A stretch of DNA of 64,000 nt from Alnus glutinosa (GCF_958979055.1 NC_084886.1:47013154-47077153); one strand, 5' to 3'; positions 26,711 through 39,339 are shown, counted from the first letter of the stretch. Numbers and translations: made by a program. Notes: generated by a model from the sequence alone, not told the origin.

Positions 26711-27167
26711 AAAAAATACTTACAATTATAACCCCTAAATTTTCATCCTTTTAATTAAAAGAATGTACCTAAACTTTAAAACGTTTCAATTTAGGATATC
26801 TATTTTTCAGAAAGTTTCAATCACAGTCATCTGTTAGAATTTTTCATTAAATCCTGTCAAAATTTTCAAAATACTCATCCTTTTTTTTTCTTAAAAAAAA
26901 AACCTACGATTTAGGTGTTAGTTAGAATTTAACAGAATTTACAAAAATACTCATGCCTGAATCTTTAAAAAAATTTATAATTTTTTTTTCTTAAAAAATA
27001 AATACAGTGCTATTTTGAAAATTTTGATAGAATTTAACGAAAAATTCTAACGGATGACTGAGATTGAAACTTTCTGAAAATTGATACCATAAATTAAGAC
27101 ATTTTAAAGTTTAAATACCTTTTTTCAAATGAAGTAAATATTCAAAGGTTATAAGTGAAGTTATCCC
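26711..27167. repeat. Fold-back MITE family 1, copy A
   Basis: Left arm TACTTACAATTATAACCCC...AAACTTTAAAACGTTTCAAT pairs with the right arm ...ACATTTTAAAGTTTAAATAC...GGTTATAAGTGAAGTTATCC. The interior carries TTAGAATTTAACAGAATTT and TGATAGAATTTAACG, shared with copies B and C. Confidence 0.7.
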
Positions 27168-27471
27168 CTAATGGAATGTTAATTTGAATAAAGTATGTAT
27201 AGTTTCCATTATTTACGGTTAAGACTATCTAGGTTTTAACTAATTATTTTATGGGTCTCACATGGGATAATCCATTTTATAATTCACACAAGTCGCCTAG
27301 CTATAAAATAGCTTGAAGAGAAATGCTCCTAGAAAGCCATCTTTTTAATTAAGAGCAAAAACTCCCTATAGGATCAAATTGCTCTACAAAATGGGTTACT
27401 CTTTCACATACAATTTTCCAAGTTTTAATCAGGCAAAAACTAAGCATGACAATATATAGAGTTATTAATAT

Positions 27472-28245
27472 GGGAAAATGTACTCAATTCCCCAAACTAC
27501 AATCCTTTTGGCACTCAAAATACCACATAATTAAACTTAAAAAAGTAACACTTATCACCCTCTAATTACCACTCCTTTATAAGTTATATCCTCCGTTAGA
27601 ATATGACATTAAAATAGATGGAAATGTCACACACATGACGTGCACATGACTCTCTTTTTTTCTTCTTGAATTGTCCAAATTATCCATAAATTTTTTTTTA
27701 ATATATATAAACATTTAAGAAAAAAAAAAAAATCTTGAGGAATGACCCAACCATCCTTTAGTCATAAGGAGATGGTTCAGCCACCTCCGACCGCCTTACC
27801 AATTTGGGAGTGGTTAAACTACCCATCCCTATTAGTAATTTGGGAGTGACTGAACTAGGGTAGCTCAACCACCCTCGAAATAATCAAGATGTGGTTAAAT
27901 CACTTTCATAGTCTTTGAAATGGTTCTGTCACCCCTAATTGGTTAAGGGGTGGCTAAACCTTTGCCTCATGACTGAGGGTTGGTTCGGCTACCCTTTCAA
28001 TTTTTTATTTTTTTTTTATTTATTAAATAATTTTTATGAGTAATTCAGACGATTCAAGTATAAAAAATTAATGTGTTCGTCACATGTGACATTTTTCTGT
28101 CCATTTTAATGTTAAATCTTAATGGATGGTGTAACTTGTAACATTGTATTGTGTGCTAGTTGAAAGGGGCGAAATTAAACTGTTTAAGTTTGATAATGTA
28201 AGTAACAAAGGGGTGGTATTTTGGGGGTTAAGTTATACGATATTC
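27472..28245. mobile_element. TIR element with GGTGG-rich core
   Basis: Inverted arms over 200 bp: left ATGGGAAAATGTACTCAATT...AAATACCAC...ATGACATTAAAATAG against right ...CATTTTAATGTTAAATC...GTGGTATTTTGGGGGTTAAG. The core (27,740-27,990) holds many degenerate GGTGGCT/AGCCACC-type units. No transposase. Mutator-like by resemblance to the palindrome at 24,716; a 9-bp duplication was not established. Confidence 0.65.
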
Positions 28246-28607
28246 CAACTCTCTTGCAGGACGTCAAGGTGGTGACTCGGCCCGTTGCTTCTTCAGGCAA
28301 TAGAGTGCCGCATCAAACCACTGAGTGAGCTAAGGTTTAACTGGACTGAATTAATTTTTGGCTCATTCTTATTAGTTTTAAGATCTTTCTGTACTCTATA
28401 TATATATATATATCATGGTTCTTTAAATATTTGTTGTGTTGCTCGCCTTATTTTGTATTGGATGTTTGATGTATGCCCTCTTTATCTCTATCTTTCCCTT
28501 CTCCTTTTGTAATTTTGTAATTGCTTTAAAAATTATTAAATTTTTTATTTTAAAAAAAGAAGAAGAAAGGAAAAAAGAAGGCGCATTTTTCACTATTAAT
28601 ATTAAGG

Positions 28608-29072
28608 GATAATTTCACATAAGAGTGCCGAAGATTGGCCGTTTTGATTTAGGGGTACTAAATTTTCGAATGTCTCAAATTAAGGTATTCAATTTTTCAA
28701 ATGTCTCAATTACAGATACTCCGTTAGAATTTGTTTTTAAATATTGTCAAATTCTCAAAATAGCTCTATATTTGTTTTGGAAAAAAAGAAAAAAAAAATT
28801 GCTAAGATTTAGGTGATGGTCAGAATTTAACGAAATTTGTAAAAAATACACATGCTTGAATCTTTGAAAACTTTTATAAATTTTTTTTAAAAAATTATCA
28901 TAAGGGTATTTTAGAAATTTTGGTAGAATTTAACGGCAAATCTAAACGAATTACTTTTTATTGAGACGTCTGAAAATTTAGATACTCTACTTTGACCTAC
29001 TTTGAGGTGTTTGGAAGTTTAGTATCCTTAAATCAAAATGGTCATTATTCGGTATCCTTACGTGTAGTTATC
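28608..29072. repeat. Fold-back MITE family 1, copy B
   Basis: Ends GATAATTTCACATAAGAGTG (left) and CCTTACGTGTAGTTATC (right, inverted). The interior shares CAGAATTTAACGAAATTTGT and GGTAGAATTTAACGGCAAAT with copies A and C. It ends about 120 bp before the TRM9-like leader exon. Confidence 0.7.
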
Positions 29073-29189
29073 TCTATATTAATTCTCTCGTGTCGCATAT
29101 AATATACTTGCGAGCTGACGTGTCATGAGTCTATAGGTCACAAGAGAGTCAAGAGGAGTAACGCTTATCTGACGGGCACCAAGGAGGAG

Positions 29190-30692
29190 CTCATGTTATC
29201 TAACATACGCCTCTCTCTCACACTCAAAACCCTAACCCTCTGTTCCTCACCGAGTTCGAGTTTTTCGGATCAGGTCAGTGTCTCATCTCTTCTTCAACTG
29301 TATATTTTCTTTGATTTGCATATTTGTGAAAGCCCTAGGTTAGATTGTATTGTTTTTGCTTGTTTTAGTTCAACTGAAGAAAATGCACTCTTTCGCATGA
29401 AATTTTACTAATTTTTAACCTTCAGTGATTTTCTGAAGTGAAAATGCGCGTGTATCATTGCATCTGAGAAAAAAAATGAAAACCTGCACTTGATTGATAC
29501 AATTACTAACTTATTTGATAATTGAAATTATAATATTGTGAAATTTGGTGATTGAAATCAGACAAGGACCAATTTGGGCCAACTTATTTGATTTAGCAAA
29601 ATAAATCTATATGGTACTCCTTGTCTGACTTCAATCACCGTATTTGTAATGTCCCTACCAATCTAACATTAGGGTTGCAATACCCTTTACACGACCCAAA
29701 ATGACAAAAATATTAGCAATATTATATTACTGTTTATATAGCATAATAGGAAATCGGGGGAATTTAGTAAAATACTTCCTCAACTATGACTCTCATTTCA
29801 GTCCTCACGGCAGCATGGGTAATAATGTTTGATATGCATAGAGCATGGGGTTTCAGAATTGAAGACTGAAATCCATGGGAAAGATGCTTAGAGTCAGGCA
29901 TCTCTTACAAATTTATTGGCATCTTCATGTATCATGAAAAGTTGGTTTAACGGTTTAACTTTAACCTAAGCACTCCCGCTTCAAGTTGCCAAAACCAATT
30001 ATCACTGATTTCCCCGTGTAAACTTGAAAACTGTGTAGTACTTGGTTACTTTCCTACAAAATCAAGAGTTGCTTTCCTGATAGATTTTAGGTCCTTGGTT
30101 GCTGGGAAGAAAGAGAACTCATATTGTGCTTGATAAAAATATAATTGAGAAATGAGCAATTATATTTAGGGACAGTTGACGTGCTAACTAATTTGTGCCT
30201 TTTCTCCCCTCCTGACCTAGTTGCAACGTTGATTTACTTAAGCATAAGAATGCTATCGTTTGCAGCTTCTATTATGATTTTTCTGGTTCCCCTAATTTTC
30301 CTAGTTATCGATTTTTGCATTTGATTTATATCACAGGATTCAAAAACTGTTTGTTGGGGATACAGTTATTATATACAAGATTACATTGCTTCTATCATCT
30401 GTATAATAGGTCCCGAACCTCATCTCTTCAGATTCATGACATGAATGTCAGACATTGTTAACTTATTGTCATTGGTCTTGTATGATTGGTCCCTGAAACT
30501 TCATCTCTTCAGATGACGTGAATGTCAGAATTTGTTAGCTTATTATCCTTGGTATTCTGCAGGGTCATTTCTGATTACAGTTGGATGCTTTATAATGTTC
30601 TAAGAGTAATTAGATGCTTCTATCAATCCCAGCAGGCCTGTAGTGTACTCACTATAGCTCAGAGTCTCCATCAGTCGGGAATCTTCAGCACT
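29190..30692 (+). other. Split 5' leader of the tRNA methyltransferase gene
   Basis: A CTCTCTC-rich leader exon ends at 29,273 (CAG|GTCAGTG) and a good acceptor is at 30,562 (TATTCTGCAG|GGTCATT). The 1.29-kb leader intron contains a perfect-looking hairpin at 29,547-29,639 (GGTGATTGAAATCAGACAAG with its near complement). In-frame ATGs at 30,522 and 30,582 precede the chosen start. Confidence 0.5.
29227..29235 (+). promoter_or_regulatory. Telo-box (AAACCCTAA)
   Basis: AAACCCTAA followed by CCCTC sits in the leader/promoter of the tRNA methyltransferase. Telo-boxes are common in plant promoters of translation-machinery genes, which fits the product. Confidence 0.5.
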
Positions 30693-32436
30693 ATGAGGGA
30701 AGTCAACATAAAAGGTGCTTCTGGTTTGTGTACTCTTGTATCTGATGGACAATCTGATATCCCTCAATCTGTGTCAGATAGTGAGAACATGGGAAAGTCA
30801 TCCTTTAGTGTACAATCCACCCCTGAAATTGAAAAGAAGTATGTCCATCATGTTTATGATGCTATTGCTCCCCATTTCAGTTCCACCCGGTTTGCTAAGT
30901 GGCCAAAAGTTGCTACCTTTTTATCATCTTTGCCTTCAGGGTCTCTCGTCCTGGATGCGGGATGTGGCAATGGTAAGTACTTGGGTTTGAATCCTGATTG
31001 CTTTTTCATAGGATGTGATATAAGTGGCCCCCTTATCAAAATCTGTGCTGATAGAGGGCATGAGGTTCTGGTTGCAGATGCTGTAAATCTTCCATATAGA
31101 ACTGGTTTTGGTGATGCAGCAATCTCTATTGCTGTATTACATCATCTAAGTACAGAGATTAGGAGAAAAAGAGCAATTGAAGAATTAGTTAGAGTTGTCA
31201 AAAAGGGTGGCCTAGTTCTGATAACAGTTTGGGCTGTGGAACAAGAGGATAGATCATTGGTTGCCAAATGGACTCCACTTACAGAAAAGTATGTTGAAGA
31301 GTGGATAGGACCAGGTAGTCCTCATGCTCGTAGCCCGTCATCTTTGCCATTAGAAAGCATCCCTGAAAATGAGGATAATGGTTTGAGAGACCATATAAAA
31401 GATTCCAGGGAGAATTCAATGGAGGAGATGCCTGAAACTTCGCATCTAGCCTCTAAAGGTAAAAATGATTCACTGTCCCTTAAGCATGAAAAAAATACCA
31501 TGAATCAACAAGAGTATTTTGTTCCTTGGCACTTGCCTTATCATCGTGCTGAAGTAAGTGGTGCTTCTGCTTGTGCTCTTGCAAATGGTCTTGCAAAGAA
31601 AGATGATAAAAAGGGTGCTGTAGTGTACAACAGATATTACCATGTTTTCAGTGAAGGCGAGCTTGAAAGGTAACTTATTGCTTTCTTTAATATGTTTCCA
31701 TGTGGATTTAACCTTTTTTTTTTAAATTAAATAAATAAATAAAAATCTATTAATCGTTTATTGTATAACTGCTTGTTAATGTGTGATTTTCTAATAATTG
31801 GTTGTGAATAACTTAAAAGGAAATTCTGGTCTATCGAGCAAGAGGTCTATCGATTCCTCTTGCTCGAATTGTCTTATATGTTGCTAGCTGGTATAGAATA
31901 TGTTGTGCCACTGGGACCATCCATAATATAAATCTCTGAAATCTATGTATCATCTGGACCATACTGGATTTAAATGTATAGCATGCATGAATATATTGGA
32001 TAACACTGAGATGCTTTGGGAGAGTGAAGCAGGCAAGATACATGAGGAGCAGCCCAAGAGGACATGCATATAAGTGACTTAAGTGATAAATTTACTTTAA
32101 TATGTTTAGCAATATCATGGTAACATTTGATGATCTTTCACCACTTTCAAGCATGCAACTGGAAATAACCCTTCATGTTTTTCCCAGATTTTTTGTTAAT
32201 TCTATTCCGAGCTTTCTGAATAAGATGATTAAATATTTTGCTTTTGTTTGATTTTATAATCTCAATTTTTTTTTTTTCCCTTTGTTCATCCATGCCTTGA
32301 CATTATGCATATGATATTTCTTTCCTCATTTATCATACCTTTACGCAGGTTAGCATCTGGTATGGACAATGCAGTAATTGTCGAACGATTTTATGACAAA
32401 TCAAACTGGTGTATCATTCTTGAGAAAATATTATGA
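30693..32436 (+). CDS. TRM9: TRM9/ALKBH8-type tRNA (carboxymethyluridine-34) methyltransferase
   Basis: Two coding exons, 30693-31669 and 32349-32436, joined as GAA AG|G TTA, predict 354 aa. The SAM-binding motif I is LVLDAGCGNGKYLG (about 86-98), followed by FIGCDISG and the TRM9 family signature VLHHLSTEIRRKRAIEELVR (about 148-167). An acidic insert separates these from VPWHLPYHR, NRYYHVFSEGEL and the C-terminal AVIVERFYDKSNWCIILEKI. The enzyme methylates cm5U to mcm5U at the wobble position with TRM112. The ATG at 30,693 (MREVNIKGASG) was chosen because the family similarity starts there; an upstream in-frame ATG at 30,582 would add a basic N-terminus of 37 residues. Intron 1 of the CDS is 679 bp. 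Confidence 0.9.
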
Positions 32437-34527
32437 CCCATCAAACTTGCTGTCTTGCTGAGACGTGTAAGGATCTAAATGGATCTATGTGAGAGACGGT
32501 TGATCTTTTCTGGAAGGGGATGGCCTCTGCAAACTCTCGCACGTGGCAAGAAAAAGGGACCCATGTGCACCTACCACAGGAATTTGGGTGTTATGATGCT
32601 AAGAGCACTGATTATTTCATTTGTGGTGAACGCTTTGCCCCGAGTAAGGTGGCGAAACACTGGCTTTTGTGTTTGTGTGTGGTCGAGAGGTGTTTTATGT
32701 TTTACCCCTTTGGGGCACAGGGAGAGAGAGCAGATTGTAAGGGAACTATGCATTGGGCTGGCTTCAAAGCGATGCATTCTACCGTTACATGGAGAGTTTG
32801 GGTAATTCGTGGTATTTTACCATGTATTTACCTTGTAAGGGATGTTGTTAAAGGTGTCTCTATGCCTTTGTACTAATCAACATTTGGATCAAATTTATCT
32901 CCTGCAATCGAATTATTCTTCAATTTTTTTTATTTTTTATTTTTCAAAAAGATGTAAGATACCATTAACACTAAGAACATCATAAGAATGCGAAGAACGA
33001 AGAATCCTTAAACAAACTCAAAAAAATTATAGATTCATTCATGAGTTCATTGTAATCCATATTTGAAATTCAAATAAAAAGGAAACTGATTTTATTCATT
33101 ACTATGTACTAATTATTATCGAATGATGAGGAGTGTTTTTTTTTTAATTTTTCAGAAAACTGCTCATTAACTTGTAAGAACTTTATCTGACTTTAATTAA
33201 AGATAAATAAGTTAAAAATCATTCCATACAATAGTTAAAGAGCTCGTGACTCTCTCTTTTCCTCTCTAGTGACTTACCCATGCTAATGTCTAATTCCTCG
33301 CGAGTGTCGACCAAAGAGGAGAGGAGAGGAGAGAAGAGCTATGTCTCCTCCCTCTTTCCTTCTCTCTCTCTTTGTCTGCAACTTGAAAGTGAGATTTATT
33401 GTTCATCCGCTCCTTCCGTCTCCAACGTACCTCCTCCCCACCTTTGTCGGCCCTAGATCCACTTGTTGCATTACCCTTCCGCCGTGTGTGTCATGCATGC
33501 GTCGCCCCTTTGTTTTGCCTTCTAAATCAAATCTCTGGCTACTCTATTTTCTTTTGCCGGAGTTTCCATAATTGGTACCCCTCTTTTGTCTGTGAAAACT
33601 TCAAGATCAAGTTACAAATCCATACACGATGTCCCATGTGCTTTTTATCATTGAGTACCTCCTTCTTCGGACATTATGGCGGTGCTTCGCCTCATCAACT
33701 CCAATACAGCCACTACCAATGCTCTCTTTTTTAATGCTGTGGTTTTCAATTTTGCTTGTTGCTACATGAAAATCCACATTTGGACAACCCCTATAAACCA
33801 TCATTAAGGCGACTCCTTTCTTGGCCAATGAGCCAAAATTGAATGGATCGGTCCATTCATTTGGCCAATTCCTAACAGATTTTAGATTCTTATTGCACTG
33901 TATTAGTTGTATTTGGATCTTTGTTGAGCTGCCCCATCCGTAATTTTTGTTCTTATTTTGATGTATTTTCCCTTACCTCATTCCCCTTCTATTTGCTTAG
34001 GGAAAAAAGAGGTTAATAAAAGTTAATTTATTTTGGAATCTTCCTTAAACGTGTAAACATTGTAAAATGCATGTCTTAGACTGAAATTTAAGATAATATC
34101 AAAATCATTATTTTCTACTAAACAATATATGATGTACCAAAATCCATCATACTGGGCTTAGGCTGAGGGGTCCTATCCTATCCAGACCAAGCACCCAAGC
34201 CTAAGAAAACAGCAACCAACCAGGCCCAGTAGATCGATCCGCCTCTCAAACCAATGGGTCAGAACAATTGTGAAGTAGAGGATCATGATCATCCCCCTTA
34301 CCAACCGAGTGTCACGTCACGACATCGGTTTAGCTAGTGATCAAGACTCAAGTGCCACGTGGTCTGGACCATGCAGAAGGGAGGGAAGCCCTTCGTGTGT
34401 ATTACAAAAAAAAAAAAAAAAATAAAAACATATTACAAAACACATTAACAAATGAAACAATTTTAAAATCCATAACATAGAATCTCTAAGAATCAGAGCA
34501 GCCCAATTTGACAGGATTGAATCCGTC
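32437..34527. other. 3' UTR then intergenic DNA
   Basis: Overlapping ORFs at 32,479-32,876 and 33,341-33,734 show no recognisable domain and no codon bias. Sequence around 33,900-34,010 (TTTGATGTATTTTCCC, AATAAAAGTTAATTTA) looks like a worn retroposon 3' end. No gene supported. Confidence 0.4.
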
Positions 34528-35292
34528 CTTCGAGGTAGGGGTGGGCGCGGGTCGGATTGGACCGGATTTGCATGTTTTTCACAACCCGCCGCGCAGTGAA
34601 CAGGTTTAAAAATCAAGATCCGCAACTCGCATAGTGAATGGTCAACCCGCTGGGCCTTGGGTAGTGCGGATCAGGACGGGTTCGGGTTTTTTTTATTATT
34701 TTTTTTCTGGTCTCAAAACCAGAAAAATAATTCACAATCTTGTTAACCCAATTCAAAATTTGAAAATCCCAATTGAATCAACCTCACCAGCAAACAATAA
34801 CAAGAAGAAAGAACCAAAATTACCAACAAATCTAACTGTAAAATACTTTTTTAGTCTTTTATGTGATTGTAGATTGAATGTGTATGTGTATTTGAGAATG
34901 TAGAGATGAAAGTGTATATAAGAATGGAATAAGAATAGAGATGAAATGGATAGTGCAGAATTGAATGAAATCAAAGGTACACAATCTGGGCAATTCGTGA
35001 CTCTTATAATTTTTTTGGAGAAAATTTGATGAAATCAAAGGCACACCCCTAGTCATAATTCTTATAATTTTTTTGGGAAAAATTTGATGGTACAAGTATA
35101 AAGGGGTTGCGAGGCGGGGCGGGTGTGCGGGTGAGAAAAAATTTAATACCGCAACCCGCCCCATAAATCACGGGTTGGCATATTTAGGATCCGCACCTTT
35201 TTAGAAATGTCTTATATCCGTTATTGACGGGGCGGGTTGGTGCGGTGCGGGTTTGCGGGTGCGGGTGGATTTTTCACACCCCTACTTCGAGG
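34528..35292. mobile_element. Non-autonomous hAT element (749 bp) with exact 8-bp TSD
   Basis: The element spans 34,536-35,284 with ends TAGGGGTGGGCGCGGG and ...TTTTTCACACCCCTA. The target duplication CTTCGAGG is exact at 34,528-34,535 and 35,285-35,292; 8 bp is diagnostic for hAT. Subterminal regions are crowded with GCGGGT/ACCCGC units, typical transposase-binding repeats. The AT-rich interior has no transposase. Confidence 0.9.
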
Positions 35293-35299
35293 CATACCA

Positions 35300-37430
35300 T
35301 AATTACCACTCATGTTTGCCTAGGAAAATGATAATTGGGGGTGAACCAACAGGCCTCCAACATGCCTTTTTATAAAAAAAATAATATTTTTAATCCCATC
35401 AAAAGTTGCTTTTGATTATAAAAATCATCTTTTACCGAAAAGGGACAGAAACCGATTGGTTTGCCCCTACCTATCAATTCTCGTTTGCCTATGCTTATAG
35501 GGACCATATTATTTATTTTTAGATTATGCTGACGAGACATCTAATAGAAAGCATTAAATAGTTTTCTTAAATTTAGAGCATCCTAATCCAAATCGATTGA
35601 GCGGCTCACATGTTCCTGGATAATGATTTCTAAAAGAAATTCATTTAATTAATTAATACAATGCAGGAAATTAAATAAAACTGATTGAGCAATAAAAAGG
35701 CAGGTAACACCTGCTTTGTAATTGAGTCCCTCCACCTACCACGTTTCTGTGTTTGTATTTGGGACCCTCTTTTATTTATTTTTGCTTCTGTTTGTGAGGC
35801 ATGCGTTAATGAGCTTTTAATGTTCCCTTACAAAACGCTTATTTTTCAACAAAATGACAGAAATAAATAGAGGGAATAGAGTTTTTAAAAAATTACAGTT
35901 TAAAAATTGTTAAAATAAGTTACTCATATTCTTTTTGAATATAGAGAATAATACGAGAATATTAATATAATGGTTAGTTAACGAAGCATCGCGACGCCAA
36001 CAGCCTGTTGGGTGTAATTAACTTTATGTTGCTTGGGGACGATTAGGTTGTGGGGGTGTGGGACAACGTTTTGCGGTACAGTACATAATATTTTAGAGTT
36101 TTTTATATCTGTTTGTACAGTAGAGTTTTGTTAAAAATATGTTATGTTGTAACCCTAAATCATTATCGAATATAGCCGCATTCCTGTGGATGTATACACA
36201 TTGCCGAACCACGTAAATTTGTGTATTAATTTTCTTTTGCTCTCTCTTTTTTCATTATATATTATTCATCATTGTTGTGCATGGTAATACCAAAAATCTA
36301 AAAAAATGTGTTTTTAAATCACAAGCAATAGTTATGTTTTCAACATGATTTTATCAAGGAAAAAAAAAAAAGCTACAAACCGATTTAATAAGCTAATAAG
36401 TGTCCTAAGACATGTGAGAGACACATGTAACTTTTAATGGGCTTTAACGGCCGAAACTCTATTAACCCCTTTGGTTTTTTTTTTTTTTTTTCCCCTCAAA
36501 ACAAGTCGCACATGGAGATGCATGCAGTCCAGCCAAATTGGTTTGTAGCTAATTTTTATTTTTTTATCAAATATTTAACTGTATTTTTAAAAAAAAAAAA
36601 ATTACTTATCATTTTAATATTAATATTTTTAAATCACACGTTTTGAAATCGTAAATTCAAACCAGCTCGAGTCTCTCTCCTTTTCTACCCGAACTTGAGA
36701 GGTGTCCTTATAAAACTATTGTTCTGCTGAAATTTCTAAACAGAACTTCCCACAAAGATAAGAAGAGGCCAGCCAGCTTATGGTCGTTTTGTTCAAAAGA
36801 CTGAAAGGTCAAAAAGTTAAAAAGTGAGATTAATTTAACGTAATAGCATTGATTAACTTTCACCCCTGGAAAAATTCCTGGTTGGTCGTGTGATGGCATG
36901 GGACAACTACCTGTGATTAAGGCATAGGAATCGTAGGATGATGAATCACAGCTTGTGATTAAGACCGATCGAGTCTGTCATGTCCCCAAAAGGTTACAGA
37001 TTAATGCCACCCTCTCAACCAACAGACATTATTTATTTATTTTTTTTCTTTCTAAGAAACAGGCATTAGTGATGCTGTTTATACACATCTCTTCATCTTT
37101 ATTGACAAGAAGTTTGTTGGAAGTAGCATTATCCTATTTCTTTTGAATCCAAGGAAATTGTTTAAGAAAATTGGAAGTAATTCTTTGCCCATATAATGAC
37201 AATATACTACTCGAAGAATGACTCCCAAATTTTTTTAAAAAAATATAAATTTTTTAATGAGTAGTTTAATAGCGATATAAAATTTATTCTCTCATCATTT
37301 ATAAACTAGACGTATTGAGTTCACGTGATATGAATGATTAATAAAGAATATGAAACTCACTCTACTAGAATGATTCGACCTCGGGTTATTGATCTTACTT
37401 AGGCCACTTGAATGATCCGATTTGGGGTTG
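35300..37430. other. Intergenic DNA with LTR fragment
   Basis: No gene. At 36,110-36,290 the phrases TGTGGATGTATACACATTGC, CGAACCACGTAAATTTGTGT and TTTTGCTCTCTCTTTTTTC match the 3' part of copia LTRs. Confidence 0.4.
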
Positions 37431-37705
37431 TTGATCTTACTTAGACCTAGGGACAAAATTAAGATTTCTTATTGCGAGGGGCCAAAATATTAATAAAGGG
37501 TCAAGTTCAAATTTGATAGGAGCCAAATTTAATGTTTAGACCGAGAAATATATATACTTAACTATTTATAAATATTTTAACGATACACAAATTTGTAACT
37601 AGAAAGAAGAGGGTCGGGGTCATGACTCTTACTGGCTCCAATCCCGGCTAGTTCCATTTCTGCCTAGATGTCTTTAATAGTTGACTGTTGATAAAGTAAA
37701 CTTAT

Positions 37706-38085
37706 GTTCCGTTTGTTTGAGCGTAAAATATGTTCTGTAAAATATTTTTTGTATTTTTTGATATTTCGTGCAACCGAAAATAATGCTAAATGGAAATCAT
37801 TTTCAGTTTGACTGTAAAAGCCTCTTTAATTTTTGGAAAACGATTTACAGTTTTAAAATCTTTAAATCGTTTTCTGGATTTAAACTCTTTATTCTTGTAA
37901 ACACGTTTGTGGAAATCCATCACTACCAGGCATTAGAGTTTGTTTACAGCTCGAATCTACCGTTAAAGATTCCTAAATTTTGGTATTCGATCGCGGTATT
38001 TCGACGCTGGCAACCGCCCTTGAATTCTGGCAAAACAAGTCGTTCAATATTTTACGACAAAAAAATATTTTACATGTAGTATTAG
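37706..38085. repeat. TIR element family 2 (GTTCCGTTTGTTT...), short copy
   Basis: It begins GTTCCGTTTGTTTGAGCGTA and TGTAAAATATTTTTT, and ends with AATATTTTACGACA followed by AAATATTTTACATG in inverse orientation. Interior AAAACGATTTACAG matches AAAACGATTTACG of the element at 41,535-42,195. Confidence 0.5.
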
Positions 38086-38449
38086 TAAAAATACATGAAT
38101 TCACATCTTGGAATGCTTTTCTAGAAGGAGTTGGATATTTTATTCTCATGAAAGAATTAGACAATCTATCCTAATCCAAATATTGAAGGCTCATTGTTAG
38201 ACGCTACACACTCTTTCCTCCCCCACTTTATTACCTGCCGTCAAATGTTGTCTTGTTAATAATGGAAATTGCTTAGATCGGAGAACTTCCGACCATCCAA
38301 ATGTGTTACCAATTTCTTGTTGGATAGAAAACGAAATACGACGGCGTCGAGGCTTAAATACTTGTTTGTTGGGTATGAATTGATCTCGTGATGTTGGATA
38401 CTATAAAGATGGAGACTTTACAATCCCCCCTCTTATTCAGCCAATGCAG

Positions 38450-38999
38450 TGGACCGCCACGCCCTCATCTTACGGCACAATCAAAATAAATTAGGACGTA
38501 GCGATTGACAAGAAATTGGGTCGAATTGGCTTTGGTACCATTGCTAGTGACAACGAAGAAAATGTTGACAGCCAGAAGCACTACCATCTCTATTAGTATT
38601 GACTCCCTCGAAGCGTGGACAGCTCTTCGTGCGCTTATATCCATCAAGGAAATTGAAATATTCGACGTTATCCTTAGAGGTGATGCGAAGCAAGTTGTAA
38701 ACGAAATCAATTCTAATAGCTAGATTTTCAATAGATTTGCGCATTTCATTGAGGGTATCATATCTTAATTAAGTTCTTTACGGTCCTCTCAAGTTGTTCA
38801 TGTACGGAGAGAGACAAATTCAGCAGCTCATTATCTAGTTCAAGCGGCTGTAACTCATGTCACAGATAAATATATGGTTGGAAGAAATTCATCCATTTAT
38901 CTCTGATATTGTTATTAGGGAATTAATGTATTGTCCCTCACTGATGACCTATTGGGTCTATCTTTTTATCAATAAGAATCAAACATTGTTTCAAAAATG

Positions 39000-39031
<32 letters not shown>

Positions 39032-39035
39032 ATAT
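38450..39035 (+). pseudogene. Dead LINE 3' end: RNase H-like domain plus poly(A)
   Basis: Conceptual translation across stops gives a WTATPSSYGTIKIN-like opening, then RIGFGTIASDN, DSLEAWTALRALISIKEIEI, VILRGDAKQVVNEIN and VVHVRRETNSAAHYLVQAAV, the order of the RNase H-like domain of plant L1-type LINEs. Several in-frame stops interrupt it (for example after VNEINSNS). The copy ends with GTTTCAAAAATG and about 30 A at 39,000-39,030. Only the 3' end is present, as expected for 5' truncation. Confidence 0.75.
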
Positions 39036-39339
39036 ATATATATTGTTTAACTAAATTTTTGCTAAACATTTATAGAAAAGAAAAGAACACATATATAATG
39101 GTATTAGCATTTTTTTTGTTGGATTGAAAACGAAATATGTCAGCGTGGAGGCTTAGCTTATTAAATACTTGAAAGGATGTGGCTGTTTGCCAACTTATTT
39201 TGGTTGGGTCATGGGTGTACAAGGAGGTAGATGAAATATAGTTGCAAATGCAATTAATGTGACAGAATTATCAAATCAATAGCAATCGTACACATTAATT
39301 AAGGTATGTTCCACGAAAATCGTGAGCAACTGGGTTTGT

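Noticed and set aside
32479..32876. Overlapping ORFs of 108 and 118 aa downstream of the TRM9 gene
   Set aside because: No recognisable domain, no start context or splice pattern, and the two frames compete over the same bases; more likely 3' UTR or retroposon debris.
33341..33734. Overlapping forward ORFs of 76 and 111 aa
   Set aside because: CT-rich composition gives Ser/Pro/Leu-rich peptides without a domain; no promoter or exon support.
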